Shown: positions 33,401-43,900 of the stretch, piece after piece
Position numbering within the stretch: position 1 is the first letter of the stretch
Layout: every line of letters begins with the position of its first letter
Origin: Diplocarpon mali
Taxonomy: Eukaryota; Ascomycota; Leotiomycetes; Helotiales; Drepanopezizaceae
Reading direction: 5' to 3'
Assembly: GCA_024741835.1 (NCBI GenBank)
Contig: JAENRP010000033.1
Span: 1 to 64,000, forward strand
Length of the DNA stretch: 64,000 nt
Program-made: the position numbers and the translations under genes
The notes under the pieces: model-generated
Told to the model about the DNA's origin: nothing
Seen by the model: the letters and a program-made list of their open reading frames with translations, nothing else
Databases searched by the model: none

Positions 33401-36184
33401 CCTAGAAGAATCATTCTCGTATTGGAGCTTCAAGATGTCTAAGTGCTGAGACTCGATGATTATTCTCTGTTGCTCGAAGCCGTCTACTGCCTCGGCATAT
33501 TGCTCGCCTGTCTTGAGAAATTTCTGGTAACCTGCCAACATGGGCCCGGCCTGTGGGGCAGGAGAACGTGATCGTGCAGCATTTTTCACAGATAATTGGC
33601 GATTCGATAGCTTCGTGATCTTTGATGTATCACTTTGAGGTCCGAAAATTCGGTGATTTCTTTGAGGAGCAGGTTCTCCCGAGAATCCGCCCCTGGTCTT
33701 TCCTTGGTTGCTTCGGCGGGACTCCGGTCGCGCAATGGAGTGTGCTCGTGGTAGCGATTCAGATGCATGGGCTTCTGGTTCATCTTGATTTTCATGAGCG
33801 CCGAAAGCACCTTGACCTTCCAGCGTTGATACTGAATCTGGATGGTCTTGGATCTGGTCTGTATTGACAGGATCCGGCGAATACTCTTGCTCACACTGGC
33901 TGTCGACGTTCAGTTCTTCACTTGATGCACGCGCATCCGTATCCGCAAGCGTACACTCTGAATGATCCGAATAATCTTGATTGATTCCCATAGACGAAGG
34001 AGCGTGTGGATGAGCTGTGCCGCCATTATCGCCTGGGAGCTGATTGTGAGCGGACAGCTGCTGAGGGTGATTGACGGGACTCAATGCTAAGGCTGCGGTA
34101 TGCGTCGAAATATCACGAGCAGGTAGCTCTGGGCTAGCATTTTTCTGCTCGAAAAGATCATTGTGGACGATTTCCTCGGTGCAGATACTACCTTGCCGCA
34201 GGTCTTTACGGCTATGAGGTGTATCAGGTTTATATAAAGGACTTGGTCGTGCTTGAAAGCTAGATCCCTGGCTTTCATCTCTGCCAGGCTCCCTAGCACG
34301 TCCCGAGTTGGATGCAACAGCATTCTGTCCAAGACTCACTTGTGGCTCTGATTTATTGTAATGATGGTGGTTCTCATTGCTATCCTGGAGGGGGTGGCGG
34401 CGTCTGCTCTGTGGAGCTGCAGCTTCGGGAAAGGGAACTCTTGCATTGTTCACGCTAGACCGACGGCCTCTAAGATTTATCAGTATTGTTCTGAACATGT
34501 CGAAGAAAAGGCACACAATCACTGTACTTACTTGCTTAAAACTCTCAGCGGTCTCCCGTTCTGCTTTTCTCGCAAGGGCGTCAGGGGCTCACGCAGAGTG
34601 GTTGAATGTTCAACTATCTCCACTTGAACTGGCCATTCCCTGGGAATTCTTGAGTCTGGGCCGGCGTTCTGAGTAGTCGTGGGCGGCGGATGTACGAATT
34701 CATCATGACAACGATGCGGCAATTCCTTCAAATCAGGCACTGCGTTGTCAGCTCCGGTGGTGGACGACGAAGTACGTCCGATAAGGCTAGCATCATGACT
34801 CCGAGAAAGTGAGGATGTTATCAAGGGCGGGACTGTTTCCAAGTTGTAAGGCTTTGGTTCTATCAAGTTTTTGGCAGAACGTGCCGATGACTGTAACTTG
34901 GTTGCATTACGATCAGCATGGCCCGTGTAGGGGAGAGTCAGTGGAGAGGTCCGAGTGGCAACTGGTGGTAACTCCGCACGCAGAGCATCCATTGGTGCAC
35001 GGATATATTCTTGGTCCTGGGCAGTTACTGTTACACTGGGCGCGGGCTGGCAGCTGCTCGAATCCGTGTCTTGTAGTTTCGTTGTGACATCTACATCTAT
35101 ATGACCCGATGTTGCTGGGAGATTGGTATGCGGTCTTTGCTGCTTCCCAATGAGTGCAGGGTGACTGTGACTAGCAGTGACGCGTACTGGTGTTTGAATA
35201 GGATTTTTAGCAGACGCAAACTTGAAGTCAAATGCTAGATCTTGAGGATTGTGAGTGATAGGCCTCTCAAAGCGCGGTGCTGAAGCGCTACTTTCAGCCA
35301 ACGGAGGCTTTGAACAATTTATATCAGCTACTGTTGTTGACTGTTGTTCTGCATAGCTCTCATAGTTGACAAACTCGTCGAAGGACTCGGCTTGTTTGGC
35401 AGCTCCCCGAATTCTTCGAATGTCTTCGGCAGGCTGTGTAGCTACCTGTGTGTCAAGCTCGAGGGTGAGAAATTGAGTGTCGTCGACGCGGGATGCAAAG
35501 CTATCCTGGTGGGTACCTTGGTTGGAAGCTTGATGCATGGCTTGGGTGTCTATTTCTAGATCGATTAATTGAGTTTTTTCACCTCGAGACTGATAGCTTT
35601 CTCGTGCAGAGCTGTCCATTTGTTGCATATTGTTATCGCTAAGAGCCTGATCTTGTTGATTCGGTTCAGGGTCCCGAGTACGAAACCCAGGCGGGTATCC
35701 TGTCTCCATAAGTTGGCCCTCATCGACATCGGGATTGAGAGGCATCTTATGGGCCTTTGTAGCTGTCAGCCTAGTTGATCCGATTTGTTGGATAAGATAT
35801 ACTGACCATCAGCGGGACAGACAACAGATGCCTCACAAGGCTAGCTTGGAAAGCAAGCCTTGCAAAAGTCTACAGGTATGGAAATATGGATGAGATGCCG
35901 ATGTGTTAATGAAGAGACGCGAAAGAGACCAAGCAGTAAGCACACCCGTGGGTAGCTGTCCGCAACGAATCTTCACCGAGTGGAAACCAATGAGTTGAGA
36001 ATCCTACAACGCCAATGCGATATAAACCGCCTGCTGCAGGAGCAGATAGCTGTTTATCAGATGAATTCAGAGTGTCGTCGATATGCGTTGATGGGAAAGG
36101 AGGAGAAGTGAGGGAAGGTTGGGAAGCCTCGTTGACTTCGCTCGGCAAAGCGTCGTGCCAAGCATGCGGCCACGAAATGCTCAT
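30429..36184 (-). CDS. Large disordered/coiled-coil protein of unknown function with TQ motifs
   Basis: Eight exons on the minus strand: 36184-35946, 35869-35837, 35770-34532, 34469-33121, 33071-32988, 32938-32710, 32632-32564, 32511-30429. They total 5325 nt (1774 aa). Every junction is GT-AG and phase-consistent, with introns of about 49-77 nt except the first two (75 and 66 nt). Residues 1-820 are Ser/Gln/Asp-rich and look disordered, with two copies of a TQxxxLExDTQ motif near residues 157-167 and 189-199. Residues about 820-1430 are heptad-rich and predicted coiled coil. The tail is Ser-rich with basic clusters (KKRSSS, KRRLASRK) ending SRSIIPDSQGV. The layout suggests a nuclear scaffold, perhaps for chromosomes, spindle or DNA damage, but no family is recognised. 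Translation could instead begin at Met100 (35745). Confidence 0.72.
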
Positions 36185-37653
36185 CTTCTGACGCAAAAGG
36201 GAGCGGTAAACTTCCTCGGAGCAGTGCTATGCTTCTTAAGCAGGTGGTAAAGCAGGTAATATCCATTAGATGCAGGCTTGATACACGTGTACTTTGGCAC
36301 GTGATATGTAATGAGCCTCTTGCAGCACCTCAAGGGGACGTCTCCAGATGGAACAGAAAAGTTGAGGCTGCAGGTGCAGAAAGGCTGATCCAGAGAGTTA
36401 CTATCTGGGGTCTATTGCCAGATGGTGGTCCAGGGCACCGAAAACATCCAAGTTTTCGATGCCTTCAACAACCACCATAGTATCTAGATGAACCTTGCTC
36501 TCCTGGGATGAAATGTATGAAAATTACAACGACTGTTAATGAGAATTTGGAGGAGTACCTCGAGTCTGCAAAAGGAATTTCTAGAAACACGACAGAGACG
36601 GGAAGTACGGTACCGTGTAACGGATTCCCTAAACTTCAAAGGCAGCAGCTCGATCGTGCAGAAACAGGCTGCTTCTGTTTGCAAGAAGTGAGCGAGTATT
36701 TGCTCGTATATCTGTATCCTGTTGACTCTCTGTTGCCTGAGGTTTCTCGTCCCGACTCAACGCGGGCATTATTGGGTTTGCCCATCCGAGGCGTCCTCTC
36801 AGATGCTATCATCCACAAGAGAATTAAGTCTCAAAGCTAATCCAACCATCTTGGGGAAATCAGAGAGCTATCCTCATGCATTTATGTTCTTTTGCCTTCA
36901 CACGGAGGGTTGGAAGCCAGCACAAAGCCACTAAGAATCTAATCTTGGATTGCCACGATCGCCGAGAATCCTCCAAGCTTCGCAGTTAGATTGTAAGTGC
37001 GCTTCCCCAGGAGCCCCAATGCTCGGTGCTTGCTGATACAAACACAGGCAGCAGCGGGCGGTAGGATGCTCATCAGAAGTCGTGGTCGGCACTATTCAGC
37101 TAATCCATCTCTGTTGGTCGTCGGGGAAATGAAGCCGCCTCTTTTTTCATCAAGGTCTCTCGAGTGAGTCCTGCGACATCCAGCTGTCGCGTGTCAAGGT
37201 CGACCACTGCCGCGGGCGACGATGAGGTTGATTTAAAAGTCTGCGTCGCTAAAGAAAGCTCCGTGAAGGCCACTGTGATTGGCTAGGGCTCCTCCAAAAA
37301 TAGATAGCGCCCATGAGGCTAGCACGGCAGTAACCGCTGGCCACCAGCACCAATGGTTACCCCGAAGCAGAGCCATCGGCCATGCTCGACGCCAGCCATA
37401 CCACCGCCGATTTGTTTCATATATCCTAGGCCCAGGCAGATACGTCTCCCAGGACCCAATAAGAGGCCACAATGCAGGCGCTCAGCTCTTTAATACTTGG
37501 GCGAGTCCCGCATCAAGGCTAATCACCAGTTTCTGTCAAAGCGATCGCCACTATCACACCGTTCCTCGGCTTCTCGTTGCATCACATCCCAGTTCTGGCG
37601 CCAGAGTGGTGCTGCCGAGAGTTTCGCTGATATACATACGGCCTTTCATCATC
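36185..37653. other. Divergent intergenic region
   Basis: Shared upstream region of the coiled-coil gene (minus) and the membrane-protein gene (plus). Open frames up to about 110 codons occur without recognisable motifs. The in-frame open stretch from 37279 into the membrane-protein start has no family signal and is treated as 5' leader. Confidence 0.5.
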
Positions 37654-38382
37654 ATGAGCTCCTCGTACTTTCCAATTCTATTGCTGCAATTCCTCTTCTC
37701 TTTAGTTACAGGCCAGGGTTCGATAACCTCCCAACCTTCGCCTTCAACAACGAGCCTCGTCTCCCTGACCCCCGAAATGTCGGCGAGTTCAGTCGCCTCG
37801 GTTTTCTCGGCACTGGCGACTTCTGGGTCGCAACAACCCGGTAATGGTAAATCTTACCAGCAATTCTCCTCTCGAGGCAAGCGTAGTGACACACACAGGC
37901 CCAGTCGCAGGAGATGCGGGATCATCAGCATCCACTGGGGACACAGATGCAGGTGCTCGTGGTGCAGACCGTGGCTCTATTGCCATTTCAAGAGGCGGCA
38001 TAATTGCCATCATCGTTGTGGCAGTTTTTATCTGCGTGCTTGGAAGTGAGTTCTGAAGAAGCTTGCGTGGTAGGCATGCGAAAATTGACCATGCGCAGCC
38101 GTCTCGGCAGTATTCTTCTACCTCGCGAAAAAACGTTCGTGGCGACTACGAGAAAGCATTCGCCGGTCCGCACGTCGGGTAGCAACCGCTTTGACACCCC
38201 GAAGATCAACTTTTCCCAGGGATGTGCGCGGCTCGAATCGGGGTTTAACAAAGATAGACGAATTTCCAAGTCCAGAACCGTCGAATACCTCGGATGTTGA
38301 AAAGGCAAATCCAAAGCTGTCGTCGTTTGCAATTGCCGAGCCACCGAAGCAGTCAAAGTGGGCAAGAAAGTTTGGTCGATGA
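37654..38382 (+). CDS. Small single-pass membrane protein with signal peptide
   Basis: Three exons, 37654-37840, 37899-38045 and 38099-38382, encode 205 aa. Introns are 58 and 53 nt with consistent phases. Residues 1-21 (MSSSYFPILLLQFLFSLVTG) form a signal peptide. A short Ser/Thr-rich outer segment follows to about residue 93. A hydrophobic helix spans about 95-120 (GGIIAIIVVAVF). The cytoplasmic tail starts with strongly basic sequence (KKRSWRLRESIRRSARR) and stays polar to the end. This design resembles small fungal cell-surface proteins of the Mid2/Wsc type, but I cannot assign a family, and there is no WSC cysteine domain. It converges with ENP2, the two stops lying 119 bp apart. Confidence 0.82.
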
Positions 38383-38501
38383 CGAGCCCGATAGGCATCT
38401 TTTTGCCATTTATGTTGACGTCTGGTATATATGGTGTTCAAGGAGTAGCGGCGTCGGCTTCTGATCCTGAATCATGGGAAATATAGTCTGGAAATGAGCG
38501 T

Positions 38502-40412
38502 TCACAATCTTCTAAACACATTCCCACTTGCACTTCTCCTCCCATCCTCTCTCCTACCCTTACGTGCTGGCGCTCCCTCTTTATCTCTTTTTCCGGTACT
38601 CGGTTCAAATGTGACAGAACGTTCACCAACAACATCACCCTTGTTTTTACTGACACGACCAGCACCTAGTTTTCGGGATCCGAGAGCTTTGTCCTGCTTT
38701 TGATGCCCAGATTTCTTGTACGAAGACGAAGATATGCGCATCTCGGGCTTGGGCTTGGACTGTGCCACAATCTCATCTTCCTCCTCGCTGTCACTGCCAT
38801 CACTGTTAATGTCCGCAGGTGCAGCTTCACCAACCTTTGTACTGGGATTGAGAGCTTGAAATTCTCTGCTTCTCTCATCCACAGCAAACTCGTCGTCTTC
38901 AAACAACTTCCCGAACCGACTGTCTCCAAGAATTCCCATACTCTCATCCACCTTCTCTCTCCGTTCTTGCTTCTTGAGAAGCTTGTCGACCAAGTTCTGG
39001 TTGACCTTGACCTTCTTGCTACCCCTAATTCTAGTAGCTCTCTCTTTTTCGACCCTTTCTTTAACTCTCTTGGTTCTTTCTTCATCCCAGATATACGGAT
39101 TAGCAATGAGCCGTGCCTCCTCGTACAGTCGCGAAGCAACAAAATACCCGTGCATGTAAGGCCGTAACAAGTTCGTCGTTCCCACGAGATGACCAAGGTT
39201 GATTGCTTTCAGCTCGGGAAGGGTCAGAAACTTGTAGTTGTCGTATGTTTCGGCTGGAGCTTCTTCTGCCATCTCTTCGACCATGTTGTCCAAAAAGCTA
39301 CACCACTTCGGTGCTGGACCCAGTTGAGGAATGAAAAACGCATGCTGTTGTTTGCCTTCATTTGCCGTCAATATCATACCGCTGTCCTTGCACCAAGCAA
39401 CAGAATTGATATCGACCGCTGGCTCCACCGAAGTCCATGCCTTCCCATCTGCTTCGTCCCACAGCTTGATAATTCGCTTGTCTGCCGAAAGTATTTTCTT
39501 CTCTTGGGACGATGTTGTCATATGCATGAGAGTCTTAATCGGATATCCGTACCCCTGGTCTTTTTGTAAGAGCGGTACTGGTTTCCGGAGATCGAAGAGC
39601 TGGACCAAACCCTCGGAAGTTCCGACCGCCAGAGATTCGCCAGATCGGCTGAAATCCAGGGCAGTAACCTCGCCCCTTTGCCCAGCGAGAATACCAATTC
39701 TCGCCTTAGATCTTGAATCCCAGAACTCCACCGTGCCGATCGAAGTTCCAAAAGCGAGGAGATTGTGACTGTCTTCTGCAATAGCCGCAACGTTTACACT
39801 TCCAACGTAAATCCCCCCTTGTAGAGCTCCACCTCCAGCAGTAGTCAGGTCATCACCGCCGACATTCACCTGGTATGGTTTCATGTATCTTCCAACCTCG
39901 AGGTTCAGTCGGTATACCTCCCCGTTGCCTTCGGCATTAACACCAACCGCAGGAACCAAAGCCTCCGCAGAATGTCTGTCATACTGAAGGTCGCGCCCGT
40001 ATCTTGGAAGTCGACTCTGGTAGTGGCAGCCCCCGGGAGTGTGAAACTCGAGCCGTCTATCCGTCTGCAAATGCAAAGACTTCGAATAGTCGGAGGACAG
40101 GAGGATGAAGGAATGATTCAGAGTCGTTGTGTGTCGAGAAAAGGAGAGCGCAAGGTTAGGAAGGTAGTGTACATGAATCTGCGGTTTGTATGTCCCCGTG
40201 CTCATCACCCATTCTCCATCTTCGCTAACTCTCACACAGGCACTGGCCTCCTCGAACTCGAAGTCCTGCAGAAGCTCGACCCGGTTTGCATATTCCGGGT
40301 CGTTTTTCAAGCTGCGTTTTCTTTGGCGAGCAAGCCAGTCAGGCAATGGCCTGGCGGTGGAAGCGCCAGAGATCGTGTAGACCAACACTTCGTTAGAGTT
40401 GGTGAGCTTCAT
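38502..40412 (-). CDS. ENP2: Ribosome biogenesis protein ENP2 / NOL10
   Basis: An intronless 636-aa protein. It begins MKLTNSNEVLVYTISGAST, the usual start of the family. A WD40 propeller covers about residues 1-380 (conserved STGTYKPQIHVHYLP, PRYGRDLQYD, GTVEFWDSRSK and KRIIKLWD blades). A NUC153 motif follows around 500-535 (DSRFGKLFEDDEFAVDE), then a Lys/Arg/Ser-rich tail. Family knowledge: ENP2 is a nucleolar component of the small-subunit processome needed for early 18S rRNA processing. Its start faces the MED13 gene about 500 bp away, so the two share an upstream region. Confidence 0.96.
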   Translation of the reverse strand: MKLTNSNEVLVYTISGASTARPLPDWLARQRKRSLKNDPEYANRVELLQDFEFEEASACVRVSEDGEWVMSTGTYKPQIHVHYLPNLALSFSRHTTTLNHSFILLSSDYSKSLHLQTDRRLEFHTPGGCHYQSRLPRYGRDLQYDRHSAEALVPAVGVNAEGNGEVYRLNLEVGRYMKPYQVNVGGDDLTTAGGGALQGGIYVGSVNVAAIAEDSHNLLAFGTSIGTVEFWDSRSKARIGILAGQRGEVTALDFSRSGESLAVGTSEGLVQLFDLRKPVPLLQKDQGYGYPIKTLMHMTTSSQEKKILSADKRIIKLWDEADGKAWTSVEPAVDINSVAWCKDSGMILTANEGKQQHAFFIPQLGPAPKWCSFLDNMVEEMAEEAPAETYDNYKFLTLPELKAINLGHLVGTTNLLRPYMHGYFVASRLYEEARLIANPYIWDEERTKRVKERVEKERATRIRGSKKVKVNQNLVDKLLKKQERREKVDESMGILGDSRFGKLFEDDEFAVDERSREFQALNPSTKVGEAAPADINSDGSDSEEEDEIVAQSKPKPEMRISSSSYKKSGHQKQDKALGSRKLGAGRVSKNKGDVVGERSVTFEPSTGKRDKEGAPARKGRREDGRRSASGNVFRRL

Positions 40413-40910
40413 CGTCCCAACCCGCTGTGGCAGTTTTTGCGGCGAGTTTGCTACTGCTGCGAAAAAAAATATAATTTCGTCGTAAAAGGTTTAGTGGCGG
40501 AACCCACTCAGCCTGGCCTGGTACCCCTGCCTTGTACCCGACCACTGACAGCCTCGTCAGCCCGGGGTGGTCGCGACCTTGGTTGCGCGCGACGACGACA
40601 TCAACATTGACGGCAGTGAGCATGAAAATGGCAACCTAGCCCCGCCACTGGATTACCCTATTTTTCAGGATTTTTTGAATCACCGCCTGCCTGCTGCAGC
40701 AACTGCTTTGGCTGCCAAGTTTACTGCTGAGATGGAGCCCTGCGAATGCTACGCCCGCTCCGCCTTCCACCTCATCCAACATACCTCACATCCACCCTGT
40801 ACACAAAGTATTCTACAAGGCCCGAGGTAGTACCAAGTGTTCTGCGCTTGTCTACTATTCTGCTTTCCGCGTGGAGCGTTAGCACTTGGAGGCCATATTG
40901 ACCGATTACG
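40413..40910. promoter_or_regulatory. Divergent promoter region of ENP2 and MED13
   Basis: The 498 bp between the two start codons must hold both promoters and 5' leaders. An A-rich run (GCGAAAAAAAATATAATTTCG, about 40459-40478) lies near the ENP2 start. A small plus-strand frame (40567-40830) ends before MED13 and could only be an upstream frame. No specific factor site is claimed. Confidence 0.5.
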
Positions 40911-43900
40911 ATGGAGCCCGGCGAGTGTACATCGAATGTAATAGCATTTGTGAGTAAGCGTGAATTACTTCAGCCCATCTCGTTGCTAACCGTGCCGCAG
41001 AATAATTTTGCATCAATCAATTACGAATATTTCGAGTCACAGACTGTACGCGCTGGGATCGCCCGGGAACACCTCCAGAGAACCGAAGCAGGATGGAGGC
41101 AGGAAGGAAGACTGGTACATTACGATCCTTGCCGCGACGGCATTTGGGTATTCCAGAATGCAACAGGCACTGGCACGCCTACAAAGCACAATGAAATATC
41201 GGCAATTGATGTTCAAGGCCTCGGTCTTTTATTGAAGGATAAAGGAACGTACGAACCTGCCAGCCTTGCCCGTGGAAAACAAGCCTCGAATGTTTTAACT
41301 ACGCCGAGTACTAGCTCATCACCATCTTCGTCGCTGGAAAGTGCTCTTCGCAACGTGCAAGCTTTCAATGCGAGATCCGTCCAGACAAATTCCAATATCG
41401 GCTTGATGCAGGATCCCCCAACTCCATCTCCTGGGCCCAAGCCAGAACTCCACAATTCTTTGAAGGACATGCATGAAAATTTCATTTCTTCAGTGCTAAG
41501 CTCGACAGTATACTTTCTCTGTCATGATCATGGGTTCATCCCTTTGAATTCGAGGACTTTGATTTTACCATCTTCTGATTCTCCGCAGTCGAGTCTCAGG
41601 CCAGGGAATGGGATTGAGCTTGCTACTTTGGATATCAGCCTAACATCATTGGGTGTGCTTGTAATCAAGGCATACGCTGATATGGCGCCCGGTCTTCAAA
41701 CCTCTGTCAGCGCTACCACCTCAGCTAGTATTGCTGGTGGACTATCTCCCGGCTCTTCCTTGTGGCTGGCGCCCAGTGGAACTGCTGCAAAGCTGCACAA
41801 AGCCCCAGACGAGAAGAATTTACCATCAAGCACGTCGATTGCTCAATTACAAGAAGACCCACTTGATTCGCGATCCAATGGCACCAACAACCTTACAATC
41901 AATGGATGGCAATCAAGGTGTTTAGAATGGTTATCGGTAAAAGGTCTGAATTCAACGGCCCTTGAGGCTGGTGGCTGGCTCCATGTCCAGATCTTGGGTG
42001 GTCATAATCCATATTACAATAGTGATCTTCAAGCTACGCCAATATTAGACGAGTCGGCTATTGTTCCTTGGCCAGCACTTCTGTGTTTTCAAACCTCAGC
42101 CCCCAGATCCCAAGATCCTCAATTATGGGGCTCTGGTCCATCGGATTGCCGCGACCCACTTTCATTTGCGGAGGAGTGGTTGACCTCCGGGGACGAAAGG
42201 GCTGCAACTGTGTCAAAGAGGCAGAAAGAAAGGGAAGCAGTTGAAGCATTGTCGAGAGAACAGGCAGACCTTGAAGCCCGTGCTCAACAATCCAACACGT
42301 ATTCCCCAGCTGCTCTCCGTAGGAGTAGCAACGCAGGTGCTATGTACCCCACTCCACCAGATGCACCTCAAACTCATGTTGGAGCTACGCCATCTTTCGA
42401 TGGAAACGCATCCACACCAGGTAACCCGAACCACTTGATTGCACAGGATACCAGTTCTATCGTCCCTTCAAATCGCAGCGCGGCGGATGTTGATAATGAA
42501 CTCTGGGGATCTTCAGGCAAAAAGGAACGGAGGATTTCAGGAAACCAATACAGCTATAATGACAAAGATAGCGATCATGAGAATGATAACGGCAACGAAC
42601 ACCTTTTTGGTGATATCGGGGGCGACATGTTTGGCACCCATATCACCGACGATGACTTTAACTTTTTCGACGAGCCGGACGTTGATGATTTCGATCAAAA
42701 GGTCCCCTCTCCGCTACCTGAAAATCAGCCTGGCATTCAAGAGGGAACAATTATGTCAAATAATCCTTCTTCAAGCGACATAATGTTGCAGGCTCTCGAA
42801 ACCCATGATTTGGAGCTAGCTAGTACAGACCATGGCGACCCTTCGCGGCAAATTAACAATCTGAAGATTTCGCATCCTATTGATATTACGGCGCAAATTC
42901 CCACTTTTCAACAGAAAGATGTCAAGGTGGAAGCTGTGCAATTACCTCAGCCACATATCAGCCTCCCATTTAACAAGGAGGCTATTTTCCAGCGGCTCGA
43001 CCAGGAACAGACAGGTCACAAGATTCACAAACAATTCAGACGTGCCAGCCTATTTGGCCAGATTGTTTTTGAAGAATCGCTGCAATCAGTGAACAAGAAA
43101 TATAGTTCACATGGCCAATTCAGCTTCTGTTCCAAGAAGAAACCTCGGAAGCTTGAGATTGTGTCTGGTCTTCCGCAAACGGACTATCTCACCAGCCGAC
43201 GAAAATCCCGCGACAATATTCTAGAAATGCGTCATGTAGCTCGCATTCTAGGGGAGAAGAAGTTAGACAGCGAGCCAAATCTACGTGATCCAATCGATTA
43301 TCTGTTGGGTTCTGATGAAGGCAGCCCAGTGTCTGAGCAGGATGACAGCAGTCACGCAACTGAGGAGCCTCTAATCTCGCCCCAAAGCGGTATGAAACGG
43401 AAATGGGAGAGCGATGACCAGGATGACATAGCTTCAACGTTTGATGGTCTCGCAGTGGACTTTGAACTTTGCGCAAGCACTCCTCAGTCTACGAGCGGCT
43501 CTCAAATGCCTCTACTCGACGCAGACCCTGCGGGTTGGGCATTGACGACATATTTCACTTCGCCAGAGCCAGCTGTGGATGCTGAACCTAACATACTTAC
43601 AGATTTGGAGTGTATCGCAACCGCACAAATTCTCGCCGACCAAGCGATTTCGGGGACTCTTCGTCTGCCTGACACAGCTAGTAACGAGACATATATGCTG
43701 CCGGACACGACCTCTGCTACTAGACGGCTGATGTATAGCCTCTCACAAGCATTGAAATCATGCCTGACAGATGGGAACACCTGCACCATGCGTTCATTTT
43801 TGGACATTCAGGGGATACCTGTTCTGAACCAGGCACTCCGTCTACCTCCGCGCCCTATGCAAAATCCACGAGGCCCGATTGGCCAGGATGCCCGACCCAA

